Below, piece after piece: positions 47,051-58,387 of a stretch of DNA of 64,000 nucleotides. The stretch comes from Rhyacophila brunnea (Eukaryota > Arthropoda > Insecta > Trichoptera > Rhyacophilidae), in contig JAGYXB010001010.1 in assembly GCA_022495005.1 (NCBI GenBank), positions 1,116,001-1,180,000 of the forward strand. Reading direction: 5' to 3'. A program made the position numbers and the translations under genes. Each line of letters starts with the position of its first letter. Position 1 is the first letter of the stretch. The notes beneath the pieces are model-generated. The model did not search any database, was not told where the DNA came from, and saw only the letters and a list, made by a program, of their open reading frames with translations.

Positions 47051-47273
47051 TGAAGCTGCGTTTACACGGTCTAAGTACGATCCAAGTACACTTGGACCGA
47101 TCGCCATCCAAGCGCACTCGTACGGGACATCTTCATACAAATTACTCCTATCCAAGCTACTTGGACCACGTCCTACTCATCCAAGCTAGCTTGGATAGGA
47201 ATAATTAGTATGAAGATGTCTCATACGAGTGCGCTCGGTCCAAGTCAACTTGGATTGTGTCAACGCGGCTTTA
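47051..47273. mobile_element. Foldback MITE, 223 bp
   Basis: TGAAGCTGCGTTTACACGG on the left matches the reverse complement of the right end (GTGTCAACGCGGCTTTA). Most of the element folds on itself, for example GCACTCGTACGGGACATCTT with AAGATGTCTCATACGAGTGC. No target duplication is obvious. Confidence 0.65.
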
Positions 47274-47295
47274 TTCTCAAAATGATCGCGTATCG

Positions 47296-47326
47296 GGGTA
47301 ACATTGAATATTATTCAATGTTACCC
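47296..47326. repeat. 31-bp palindrome GGGTAACATTGAATA
   Basis: The 15-bp arms 47296-47310 and 47312-47326 are perfectly complementary around one base. The arm word also occurs at about 46419. Confidence 0.7.
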
Positions 47327-47563
47327 AGTGTAAAAGTTTTCTTAATTTGGGTAATTTTGAATTACAACATAGGAATACGATAATAATTATATTATATATG
47401 TACCTTCTAGCCAAATAAGACTCAATTGAGACTTCGTAGCTTAAAAGAAAAAAAAAATATGTACCTTCTATGTACTTAGTTTCTTTGGATTAATTAGCTA
47501 TGTACTTGAATGTACGATGAATCATTTAATAATGCAACGTTAACAGATAAGTACTGATTAAAT

Positions 47564-49577
47564 ATGATGTCGTTACCATATTTTAGGTTATTTTACGTCC
47601 CCAAAATGGAAGTGATTGACGCGCCGCCAAGATTTGGTAACCGGTCAGATGCTTTCATAATGACCGACGATGCATTTGTGGAACAATTCCGGTTATCGAA
47701 ACCATTGGCAGACATGTTAATTTCTAGGTTGGAAGAGTTAATGACACGTCCAACCAGATCATCGGCATTAAGCATCGAAACTAAGGTGAGTGGTGGACTT
47801 TGATGTCTATCTATTCATATACTTAATGAAAAAAAATATTAAATGTTTGTCCCTTAACATTGTTTTTATGTGTAGGTTTTAGCCACCCTCCGGTTCATGG
47901 CAACTGGTGATTACCAAACGAGTGTTGGCGATGAGGATACAGTTCTGATTAGCCAATCATCCGTCAGTAGGGCCGTTGAAGAAGTGACGACGGCCATTAG
48001 TCATCATTTGGTGAACGAATGGGTGGTATTTCGTGCTGACAATATGGGGCCCATAAAACGAGAGTGAGTGTATTAATTAATTAATAATCCACACTTAAAT
48101 TATGATTTGTGGCAAATTTAAAAAAAATGAATGCTTACTTTTTTTCAGATTTTACAACAAATACGGATTCCCGGGTGTATGTGGAGTTATTGAGTGTATG
48201 CATGTGGCAATCGTACCTCCACATGCAAATGATTTGCTTCGCCCGGAGTATATTTATCTAAACAAGAAACTGTATCACTCAATCAAAGTGCAGTTGGTAA
48301 GTTAACTATTCAAATTAATATATAATATATCGAGGAGGGTATACTGACAGAAAGCATTAACTCATTAAAACAAGTTCTGAGATAATCGCAAAAAGGACTT
48401 TAATTTTTTTTTCAAAGCGTTCTCCCGTGTAGATTTTTTTATGATTTAAAAACATTTTTTCTACATTATAAAGACTAACCTTTATGGCAAACACAATATA
48501 CGACATGTTACAAGTCCTGTATTTTGTATACGCAGAACGCATTAGGTCATTATCATGCTTTCTATTAGAATAAAAAAATAACAATATGATATAATAATGT
48601 TTCTATTTTCTCACCATTATATCCTATGCCTTTGTGCGTTTTACCAGGACGTAGAGCATAAAATTGTATACATTTTGGCATTTAAAACAGAAAAACAGCA
48701 ATAACTGAAATAATGCGTTCTGTCAGTATACCCTCGATATTATATAAATCTTAAAATATTAACATATTATATAAATCAAAATATCGTATAAACTTGTCTA
48801 ATCCTATTTCATATCCTTTCTCGTTAGGTGTGTGATGCAAAGTTGCAGATTTTAAATGTCAATGCACTGTTTCCGGGTAGTTCTGACGACGAACATATCT
48901 GGAGAATGTCTCAAATTGGGATGGCCATGGAATTTGTCCATAAGCAAAGTCCAAAGACGTGGCTACTCGGTAAGTAATATATTTATCTATATTTATTTTG
49001 GAAGCCACAATAAAAAAGGTGTTTTGCGAGTTTGCTGACTGCTGCCTGTATTCAATTACCCATCTATTTGATCATCGGTTCCCACAAAACAGTTTCTTAC
49101 GTTATCCCCACATCATATGCTATGTTGGCCACGGAAAGTGATTATTTCTACATCTACCTATTATATATTTCAGGTGACAGTGGTTATCCCCATCAGCCAT
49201 GGCTTATGACCCCAATCCGTAGCCCTAGAAACCAAATGGAGCAAAATTACAATAGGGTGCATGCTTCAGCCAGATGTTGCGTGGAGAGGTGTAATGGAGT
49301 ACTCAAAGCAAGATGGAGGTGCTTGCTTAAACACCGAGCGCTTCATTACACTCCTCTGAAGGCGATAAAAATTGTAACAAGTTGTGTTGTCTTGCACAAT
49401 ATGTGCATAAATTATGGAGTCACTTTGCCAGCACATCCCATCTACACGGACGACCATGAAGAGTCTCTGGAAATCCAGCCTGAAGAGATGCAAGGCTCAC
49501 AAGGCTCATCGAGAAACCGCTTGCAGAATGAGGCGAGGGCTATCAGAGAGCGGATAATGCAGCGGTACATGCGCTAA
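47564..49577 (+). CDS. PIF/Harbinger transposase or HARBI1-like nuclease, intact five-exon gene
   Basis: Exons 47564-47785, 47876-48063, 48149-48296, 48828-48969 and 49174-49577 join in frame (phases 0, 2, 0, 1) with GT-AG introns and give 367 aa, close to HARBI1 length. Family blocks are in order: VLATLRFMATGDYQTSVG, ISQSSVSRAV, FYNKYGFPGVCGVIECMHVA, VCDAKLQILNVNALFPGSSD followed by DEHIW, LLGDSGYP, then CCVERCNGVLKARWRCL. Family members are DDE nucleases of Harbinger transposons; the host gene HARBI1 keeps the fold. Here the first catalytic position is Glu (VIECMH) where Asp is usual, while the later Asp and Glu are present. No stop or frameshift. The partner Myb-like protein of Harbinger transposons is not seen nearby. 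Start: first ATG of the exon; MEVIDAPPRF further in is an alternative start. Confidence 0.8.
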
Positions 49578-50133
49578 GAAATGTACGTAGAATAATATTG
49601 TTTTTGATAACCTAGCATAATTCAATTCAAATGTTTTTGGGGAAATGTTTAATTTGATTCCAATGAATTATTAATTATTAGGTATAATATCACTCCCCTC
49701 CATTTTGTGGGTGAAAATTTCTCAACTGTCACTTTTATTTTTAGTTTCTGGTTTATCGTCTGCGTTTTAGGATTTGGAGGTAGATAATTGACACACCGGA
49801 ATTATGATGGAAAGCGGCGAGTTTATTTACGTTAATATTATAATCTTTACATTTTTATAATTAAATTTTTTAGAGGACGAAATCGGCGTGTTCGCGATTT
49901 GCCCAGCAGGAAGCTTCTGCCGCTCAAACAAAAACGGTTACCTTTTCTGAGCCGTGCCAAATGCGACGTTGCCATTCGTATTTTTTTTTTGACAATGTTG
50001 CCGGTCAGATATTGTTCATATTGTTCAATTATTTTCGCAATCAGCCGTTATTATTTGTTGGCTTCGATACCGATTCGGGCCTCTCAAGATACACAAAGAC
50101 ATCCCCAAATGGGGACCATACGGGGTTGTCACA

Positions 50134-51389
50134 AGCGCACCTCTCCGGAAAGGCCCGAATGGGGGTCGGGCCAACTAAGGGCTGATTACGATAGCGTGTG
50201 TAACTGGACAGTGCGGCGGCTTGATAAGGGGTGGTTGCGTCTCTAGACGTTGAAGGATCGAAGCCCTCCCGGTACGTCGGCGGCTGGAGAGACTCGGATG
50301 CATCACTGTAGCATAGTGGTTCGCGGTTCCCAGGCCTACCGTAAAGCTGCTGAGAGAGGAGGGCGTCGCGCCCAGCCCTCTCAACACCCTCGGACCGTCG
50401 GCAACCGGAGAGTTTCGGATGCAGCACTACGCCGCTTTGTAGGCGTAGTGGTTCGCGGCTCCCCATGTCTACCGTACGGGCGGATGCTGAGAGAGGACGT
50501 CGCACCCAGCCTTCCCAACAGCGACCGTCCGAAAATCAGTCGATCCTCACGAAAATGCATACCGGCATATTATTCGACCCCCTTTTTTTTTCGCTTGCCC
50601 TGCCGCGGCTATCGAATTACACGCACTGCACTGATATTATACTAATATAATATGCGAAAACTTAATTTTATACTTAAAATGGCTTTAGAGTTTATAAAAA
50701 TAATTTTTAAAAATATATCAGGGCCCGAAATGGACCGGAATGCCATTCTGCCTCATACAACCGCTCCGGGTTGTAAAATTTTCCACTTCGAGCACTGAAA
50801 TAACTTATTATACATCGCTTCCAAACACAAAACACTTAAAACTAACTAATCTATGATGCTAATGGCTGAGGATGCTGCTTGGCTGCTTTCCGCTGATGGA
50901 GGCTGCTTTGCTCAGCTGAAGAAGGCCGCTTTGTAGCTCTCTTCATCATGGTGCATCTGGGCCAGGGCTGCTTGCAAGGCTCACAGACACGCTGCTGTTG
51001 ACGAAGAGGGCTCAAGCGGCTGATGATGCAGGGCATTTGACGCCGTTTTCCCTCGTTGGAGCCAGGGTCTTGCCGATACACTCGTCCGTGGGCCAAGTTC
51101 GCTGGCGGATGCAGTTGGTCGGGAGTACATCGGGAGCCATGACTTCGCAATCCGGGTGTTTCTGCTCTTTTCTTCACTGGCTTGGCTTTGGCAGCATCCT
51201 CTTTCTACTGCTTTTTATTATACTTTGTTGAGCGCCACCAGAGGGCAAGCCTCTGGATGTTTCTTCCTCGCCGTTTCCTATTCCGGTGTTTGGATCTCAG
51301 GGTGTGTCCGGGTGAAAGAAATTCCACCTGCTTCTTGATTCCAGACGATCAAAATCAAGAAGCGTAGTCCCACGTTGACTGGGGCCACT
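50134..51389 (-). other. Interior of retroelement 2 with tandem duplication and nested MITE
   Basis: GC-rich. A unit of about 120 bp is repeated in tandem between 50296 and 50530 (CGGATGCA-CACT..., GTGGTTCGCGG..., GCTGAGAGAGGA...). Minus-strand frames 50505-50041 and 51177-50851 are open and basic but unlike any protein I know. A hAT MITE remnant lies at 50719-50797. Confidence 0.55.
50719..50797 (+). mobile_element. hAT-type MITE, internally deleted (79 bp)
   Basis: CAGGGCCCGAAATGGACCGG ... TTCCACTTCGAGCACTG; both ends of the 45030 family are kept and the middle is lost. Flanks AAATATAT and AAATAACT agree at 6 of 8 positions. Confidence 0.65.
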
Positions 51390-51839
51390 TATCACTCCCC
51401 TCCATTTTGTGGGTGAAAATTTCTCAACTGTCACTTTTATTTTTAGTTTCTGGTTTATCGTCTGCGTTTTAGGATTTGGAGGTAGATAATTGACACACCG
51501 GAATTATGATGGAAAGCGGCGAGTTTATTTACGTTAATATTATAATCTTTACATTTTTATAATTAAATTTTTTAGAGGACGAAATCGGCATGTTCGCGAT
51601 TTGCCCAGCAGGAAGCTTCTCCCGCTCAAACAAAAACGGTTACCTTTTCTGAGCCGTGCCAAATGCGACGTTGCCATTCGTATTTTTTTTTGGACAATGT
51701 TGCCGGTCAGATATTGTTCATATTGTTCAATTATTTTCGCAATCAGCCGTTATTATTTGTTGGCTTCGATACCGATTCGGGCCTCTCAAGATACACAAAG
51801 ACTTCCCCAAATGGGGACCATACGGGGTTGTCACAATAA

Positions 51840-52423
51840 CTTAATATCATTAAAAGTTTCAATCAATATTACTTGCCAGGAATAATTTTGACATTTTTTC
51901 ATAATGTGTCCCAAATTCAACTTAATTGATACGTCATAACTAGGCTTGATTATTTTACTAATCATTATAAACTTACAGTTCACAGAGCTCGCTGTCGTCC
52001 TAAGGTTGAGGTCTCAATGGCGTTCATAAGTGAGAAATGAGGACATATGGTTCGTAAAACCCACGTGATGCTGCAAGAAGATTGGCAACTACGGGGATCT
52101 TTGGAGGTGCCATGTGGTGTTCATATGATGAACTTACGGAGTATAAATGTTAAAGAAAATAATCAACTTACATTCAATTAATAGTTTGTATAGATATGTA
52201 AGCGTGTAATGTTTAACCAACATTAAATATATATTGTCACCTCAATACTACAACTAGATAATTCTGGTTTGGTCATTGTTGGGAAAATTAAATTTAAACT
52301 TTACTTGTTTAACATAAATCTAGGCTATAATTATTGTTATTTAAAATAAAAATGGAAAATTGTGGTTGTCTAATTGGGAACAATTAAAAATAATGTTAAT
52401 TGTATGAAAAAATATTGTAGATA
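51840..52423. other. Intergenic AT-rich DNA, nothing identified
   Basis: No frame or paired ends recognised between retroelement 2 and the pogo-like MITE. Confidence 0.4.
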
Positions 52424-52804
52424 CAGTCGCACTCAGTTATTATGATCACGGATATAGCGAGATCTCAGATGTAACGGGGAAACATTCGTTGACATTTTAG
52501 TTTATGATTTTCTCCATACATTTATTCACTTTTATAACGAGCTACCTATCGGTTATACTGAGCTAAAATATGGTCAAAAATTTTCTTAAAATTGTTAATG
52601 TGTCAATCTTGTAAAAATATTTCGACTCTAAGCAATAAAATCCGACGGGACAGGATGCCGCCGGAATCAGATTACGTTTATGACACTAGTTAAGTTTATA
52701 AGTACCTACCTAATTGGTGTTTTCGCCGACAATTTTGAAAAAGTATACACGCATATGGTTGAAATTGCATGTAAAAAATCCAAGGTTTGTAAAGTCACTA
52801 GGTA

Positions 52805-54244
52805 CGAGGGTGGGTCAATAATTCCTTAGAAAAAAGCATTAAAACAGTTTTTATTTTTGTATTTTTTTTTTATTTCTCAACATAATCTCCTTGGAGCTCA
52901 ATACACTTGGTTAGACGTTTCTCAATTTTTTTTAAACCGTCAGAAAAATAAGTTTTCGGAAGGTCCTCAAAATAAGCATTTGTCCGATCGATGACTTCTT
53001 CATTTGAAAAAAAACGTTGTCCACTTAGCCATTTTTTTAGGTTTGGGAAAAGGAAAAAGTCACTGGGGGCTAAATCTGGCGAATACGGTGGGTGGTCGAC
53101 CAATTCGAACTTCAATTCTTCAATTTTAGCCATTGATCGTAAACATGTGTGAACACGGGCATTGTCCTGATGAAAGAGGATTTTTTTCCTGTTTAAATGA
53201 GGCCGTTTTTCTTCAATTTTGTTTTTAGCTGGTCCAATAAAGATGCATAATAATCCCCTGTTATTGTTTTTCCTTTTTCCAAATAGTCAACGAAAATAAT
53301 TTCACGTGCATCCCAAAATACAGTAGCCATAACCTTACCAGCTGATTTTACGGTTTTCGCCTTCTTTGGACATGGTTCGCCTTTCGCAATCCACTGCTTT
53401 GACTGTTCTTTCGTCTCGGGAGTATAGTGGTGTATCCATGTTTCATCTACAGTCACAAAGCGACGAAAAAATTCATCCGGATTGCGTTGCATGAGCGACA
53501 ACAGGGCTTTAGAGGCCACCACCCTATTGCGTTTATTGTCGACTGTGAGCAAACGCGGCACCCATCTTGCAGAAATATTTTTCATGCCCAATTTGTCATG
53601 TAAAATAGAAATGACGCTACCTTTTGAGATCCCTGTAACCTCAATTATCTCACTCAACTTTAATCTTCGGTCACTTAACACCATATCGTGGATTTTATTG
53701 ATCATTTCTGGTGTAGTCACCTCTACAGGACGTCCTGAGCGTGGTTCATCCTTTGTTGAGTGAGCAAACGCGGCACCCATCTTGCAGAAATATTTTTCAT
53801 GCTCAATTTGTCATGTAAAATAGAAATGACGCTACCTTTTGAGATCCCTGTAACCTCAATTATCTCACTCAACTTTAATCCACTTAACACCATATCGTGG
53901 ATATAAATAGTTGAGCGTGGTTCATCCTTTGTTGATGTACGACCACGGTTATAAATAGTTGCAAGTGATATGCCGTGAACTAAATCCAACTCATTTTTTA
54001 TTTCCTTTGCTGTTAACTCTTTTATATTAAAATGTTTAATAACAGCTCTAAACTCAATTTTCTCCATTTTTTGTAAACAAGCAATTTTTTTTTTAAATGT
54101 ACGAGAAACACACAACAACCCGACCAATCTGATTGAAACTTCGCAGCATACTGAATCGGTAGTGCCGCTGCATGAAAACAAACCGCTTACAGTACTAGTC
54201 GCGCCACCTGTCGGCTTTTCTAAGGACTTATTGACCCACCCTCG
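52805..54244 (-). mobile_element. mariner transposon, 1,440 bp, complete ends
   Basis: CGAGGGTGGGTCAATAATTC ... TTGACCCACCCTCG form TIRs, with TA on both sides (52803-52804 and 54245-54246). The transposase runs on the minus strand. Confidence 0.9.
52870..54066 (-). pseudogene. mariner transposase, frameshifted and internally duplicated
   Basis: The start is MEKIEFRAVIKHFNIKELTA at about 54066. Helix-turn-helix block: KLSEIIEVTGISKGSVISIL with SARWVPRLL. First Asp block: RFVTVDETWIHHYTPETKEQ; second Asp block: VMATVFWDAREIIFVDYLEK. C-terminal DNA-cleavage block: HPPYSPDLAPSDFFLFPNL. It therefore carries the D,D34D-type residues. An approximately 145-bp segment is repeated (53548-53697 and 53763-53902), duplicating the helix-turn-helix part, and the frame breaks near 53193-53133. 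The copy is inactive but recent. Confidence 0.85.
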
Positions 54245-54565
54245 TACCTACCTTGTTTGAATTGCGACTTTTTGTGTTATGTGACTGCTCATTTAAAAAT
54301 ACCTATTTGATATAACGAGTAACGCTTATAATGAGCAAATTCAGTCGGTCCCATCTTCTTCGTAATAACAAAGTTCGACTGTATATTATTTTATTTATTT
54401 AATGCATTTATGGTTTTAAAGTAATCTGATATTTTAAAACATAAAATTCATGGATACTGATGTAATTTTAGTCTTTGTGATTGGTTTACTTAATGAATAT
54501 TATATTGATTTAGGAGAAAAATAGAATAACATTTTTGGGATGTTGTTATAGAGTTCAATTATAGA

Positions 54566-54913
54566 GTGATCGACTTATATTTATTAAATGCTTTTTATTT
54601 ATATAAATTTATTAAATGTGACAAAAAAACATTGGGCGATTTTCAACTCTGTGTAATAAAACAACTAGTGGACAAATATTGTGTGAGAATTTCAAATGCA
54701 CCCCTGCCCAAGCCGACAGCGTCAACTAGCGATAATCCCGTACGATTATTGCCCAAAAGTGCAACAGGACATTTGCCAGAATACATTTTACCGACACAAA
54801 ATACCGATAAGCCTAGAAGAAGATGTTTCGTACGCTATATGTGCCCAACGTGTGATGTTGCGTTATGTCTGTCACCTTGCTTTAAAATATATCACACATC
54901 AAAAGAATTTTAA
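54566..54913 (+). pseudogene. piggyBac transposase, C-terminal cysteine-rich tail
   Basis: The frame gives KPRRRCFVRYMCPTCDVALC, then LSPCFKIYHTSKEF and a stop. This is the C-terminal zinc-binding domain of piggyBac transposases, with about two Cys of the usual set missing between RRRC and YMC, probably a small deletion. The core DDD domain is absent upstream. No TTAA-flanked ends could be fixed. Confidence 0.7.
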
Positions 54914-55039
54914 AATAGGTTTATTATTGTATTTGTTTTTTTTTTAATATGTGAGTTCGTGTTAATTTATCAATAATATTCAATAAGTTAAGTGTTTGTG
55001 TAATTTATATATTAAAAGGGTCCCCTTTATATTTGTTTA

Positions 55040-55174
55040 CGACTCAACCCGAAGACATCGATATGTGATTTATCGATATGCACTTGAAAATTAGTAACGC
55101 TCCAATTCGTGGGAACGTATGCACAAGTGTCGAAATAGTGCACACCGCGCAGAGCTCTAACTATTGGCTACAAA
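55040..55174 (+). promoter_or_regulatory. Candidate promoter with DRE-type TATCGATA box
   Basis: TATCGATA at 55071-55078, with a second CATCGATAT at 55055, precedes a CG-richer stretch and an ATG in good context at 55175. TATCGATA is the DREF-binding element of insect housekeeping promoters. The site is directly seen; function is inferred. Confidence 0.4.
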
Positions 55175-55187
55175 ATGGCGTCTTGCG
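55175..55187 (+). CDS. Candidate short first coding exon (MASC...)
   Basis: ACAAAATGG gives a good start context; the frame reads Met-Ala-Ser-Cys and runs into G|GTAAGT, a consensus donor, after 13 coding bases. With the upstream TATCGATA box it looks like the 5' end of a spliced gene on +. No second exon is recognised to 64000, so later exons may be outside the window or the call may be wrong. Confidence 0.3.
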
Positions 55188-55977
55188 GTAAGTTCTTTCA
55201 AATTTGGATAGCATTCGTTTGTTCGAGTGTTTCTGATATTATAACTGATTTATTACGGTTTTTTAGTGTGTCGAAATTATCTTAATGGCTTTGGGTTCTC
55301 GACTGGAGCTGTGACATATTTTTTATTGCTTTTCTTAGTATAGAACAAAGACGATAATGAAATTCATGCGTAGTTATGGTGCGTCATACGATTTTTGAGG
55401 CAGGTGCCGGGTTAATACAAAAAAGCGCAATGGGTTTCGTCTTTGTCTGGCAATTCTTTACTTAGGGAGAAACATTAGTGAAATGTAAGTCATATTTATC
55501 ATAATAACATTTAAGGCGTGTTGCTGATTCACAAGAATCAAATTTGATATAAGCGACACAACAAATAAACATGTTACATATTTGGTTTATAAGCGAAGCG
55601 CATTTTGCCTGCCGCAAAGCCACACACCGACCGAGTTGGAGACGTAATCAGAGGTTTTGAAAGTAATTAATAAATAATAATTTTTTATATTATATTATTT
55701 ATTTATTATTTATAATTATTAAATTTGGTATGTATGAATTCAAAAAAACACGAAAGTGTGAACAGATATAATTTTATTAATTTTCATGAGATAACGTTAC
55801 AAATTATAAGTTTAAAACATTCACAAGATGGCTTGAAAAAATTCTGTTATTGCGGTTTTATTAAATTATAAAAACATGACTCAAAAAAGAAAGCAATTAT
55901 TCAATGAATATTTGTCGAGCCACAATTTTTTTAAAATTTGGTACACAAAAATTAAGATTTAAGAAACCAATATTATA
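55188..55977. other. AT-rich DNA, nothing identified
   Basis: No frame or paired ends recognised. It would be intron if the exon at 55175 is real. Confidence 0.35.
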
Positions 55978-56374
55978 CAGTAAAACTTCGTAAGTAAGAA
56001 CACTGATAATTCGAAATTTGCCGTAATTCGAAATTTTCCTGAAAAAAAAGTCCCTTGAACATTATTGTCATATAAAACCTCACCTTTAATTTGAATTTCG
56101 TAATTCAAAATGATTTCAGAGTCCCTGGCATATAAAAATATTCAATAAATCGTAATGAAGTACACTATTTCATGAGCCAATCATTGAAAATTGTGAAGGT
56201 AATAAAAATAATCCTGACATTTTATGACCCAATTCGGTAGGCACATCTATGATCGGAAACGAAATTAATAAAAATCAAAATTTTAATATTTCCCCCCCAT
56301 ACATTGCATATTTCGTAATTCGAATTTTTTTCGATTTTCGGTCGGTTCGAATTCGTAATAACGAGGTTTTACTG
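55978..56374. mobile_element. pogo-like MITE, family B copy 3
   Basis: CAGTAAAACTTCGTAAGTAA ... AACGAGGTTTTACTG. The left flank is TA; the right flank is mutated to AT. It aligns with copies at 32445 and 33617. Confidence 0.75.
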
Positions 56375-56811
56375 ATCGTGCATTTAACGGCACTACGTTT
56401 TGGTCGCCGCAGAGGATTTCGGAACATCAGTGTATAGAAAATTAATAATTGATTCCTTTATTAGTGTCTAGGCTTAACGGTATGTAATGTATTAGAATAA
56501 CTATTATAAATTGTTTTTTTTTTATAATTTTATTTTCTTTTCTATTGATAGCATCTAATATATATTGAGGGTTTCTTATATCTATCAACCGTGTTAGTCT
56601 AGGATCAACGAGTTCAGGCAATACACAATTCATGTAGAATCTTGTCAGTTATGATTCACAGCAATCTGCGTGAATTTTAGCGTAAAACTTAAACGACATG
56701 CGTGGAATATTTATGGCAGACAACATTTCAACCAACCCTGAATATTCACAGCCAGTGCTCATAATGCCCGATACAATTTCATGATTTAATTGCTTTGCTT
56801 TAGGTTCATCC

Positions 56812-58387
56812 TAGGGATTGCAATACCGAATAAAAATATCAATACCAGTTTTTCGGAATTTCTTATTCAATACCGGTATTTCTTTAACATTAAAAAAAAT
56901 AGAAGTAGGTGCTTATCAATAAATATAGCTATTAACCCTTTCGACGCGAGCCATTTTCGCGGGAATTTATTTTCAGTCAACTGATCTGTTAAAACGGTCA
57001 CTACAGCTAAAACAGATCGATTTTAAAATTAAAAAATAGATTACTAGATGAACTATATATTAGTTATTCCAAATATACCAAGAAATAAACTATATTCTTG
57101 ACATTCTCACTAAAAAAATCGAAGAAAATGAAGATGCTAAAAAATATCCAAGCTTTGGCCGCGCGGTCAGTATGGCGGCCGTCCAATGTCACATACACAA
57201 ATTTTAACACATACTAGCGAGCGCTCCGCCGCGTTTGTATTTTTTGTAATACACAGGGCTGAGTACATGCTGCCAGAGTTCGTTACAGTCTATGACAGAT
57301 ATATTACTAAATTAAAATCACACTTGTGGAATGATCAGTGGGTTATGTTATCGCATTTAGTAAGTTGTAAATTCAAATTTTATTACCGATTCAAATTATG
57401 AACCTGTATTTATTTTCGTCGCCTTAAAATAATGTTCTTCGTAGAACAATGAACAAAGCCATACAAATTTACTGGAGAGCTGGATAATATTATGTAGTAG
57501 TGACATTTTGGCGGGTGAAATAATTATTTCACATATATTTATAATGACAAAAAATACTAAAAACAAATTGTCAAAATGTTTCTATCGAGATCACAAATCA
57601 CTAAGAAAGAATACATAACACTAACGTAATCGTAATAATTAATTAAAAGGTAAATAAAAATAATATCGGTGCACACTTTTCGATGCATGACCAATGTTTT
57701 GTTTTGATAACCCTGGTGACGCATATAGTACACCCGTCTTCGCAATGGCGCGCGATTCAAACAACTGAATAACGAGTGTTCTTTTCAAAAATATATTTCC
57801 TTGTGTTTTACTTGACATTTTTATGATCTGTTGCCTGATATGTCTACCTAAAGGTTTAACTAATTTTTAAAGCATATTATCCACAAGTGTCTCTTCTAGT
57901 TTGGTCGAAAATACGAGATAAAGTCTAACCTACATACCTACATATTTATTATGTTGACATATAAAAATATGTATTATAATTGTATATAATATCATAATTG
58001 TAGAACTAGTGATTTTTTACAAATAATTTGAATATATTGATAATTTTAACCAAAGCCCTCAAAAGTTCATCAAGTGCAAAGTCCGGCTGCAGTAAAAGCT
58101 TCTTAAATTCAACGCTTATAGAATAATTGAACATTTTTGTCACCGATGTTTTCTATTTCAAAATAATATTATGATAATTCATCGTGACATTTACTTGTAT
58201 AAATATATTTGATGAAATTTGTTTTATTATTTTTTCACTTCTGTTGGATTCACTAAATATATTTGCATTTTAGCAGCATATAACTTATAAATTCATTTTC
58301 AAAAAAACGTAAACGAGTGTGCTTTCTTTTTTTTTAAAACCGGTATTTCGGTATTGATAAATACTGGAATACCGGTATTGCAGTCAC
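56812..58387. mobile_element. Possible hAT-like element with GCAATACCG ends
   Basis: TAGGGATTGCAATACCGAAT at the left and ACCGGTATTGCAGTCA at the right are inverted relatives, and AATACCGGTATT words cluster at both sides. The interior has no transposase. No matching 8-bp flanks, so the boundaries are tentative. Confidence 0.4.

Larger units (their letters stand above)
49688..51835 (-). mobile_element. Non-autonomous LTR retroelement 2 (complete, TSD ATAA)
   Basis: Two 446-bp LTRs (49688-50133 and 51390-51835), about 99% identical, are flanked by ATAA on both sides. On the minus strand the LTR begins TGTGACAACCCCG, and directly inside the 51390 LTR the minus strand reads AGTGGCCCCAGTCAACGTGG, a plausible primer binding site. 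The 1.26-kb interior lacks gag-pol, so this is another trans-dependent element, unrelated in sequence to element 1. It inserted about 110 bp after the Harbinger gene stop. Confidence 0.85.
52424..54381. mobile_element. pogo-like MITE, family A copy 3, split by a nested mariner
   Basis: The left end CAGTCGCACTCAGTTATTAT and right end ATAACAAAGTTCGACTG carry TA flanks. Left and right parts align with the copy at 11538 (for example GGAAACATTC...TGACATTTTAGTTTATGATT). A mariner occupies 52805-54244, leaving about 520 bp of MITE. Confidence 0.8.

Noticed and set aside
46940..47189. Open frames on both strands around 47,000-47,190
   Set aside because: They lie within a foldback MITE whose symmetry produces open frames on both strands.
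57186..57401. 71-codon frame MSHTQILTHTSE...
   Set aside because: No family resemblance or convincing splice context, and it lies between the putative ends of a hAT-like element.
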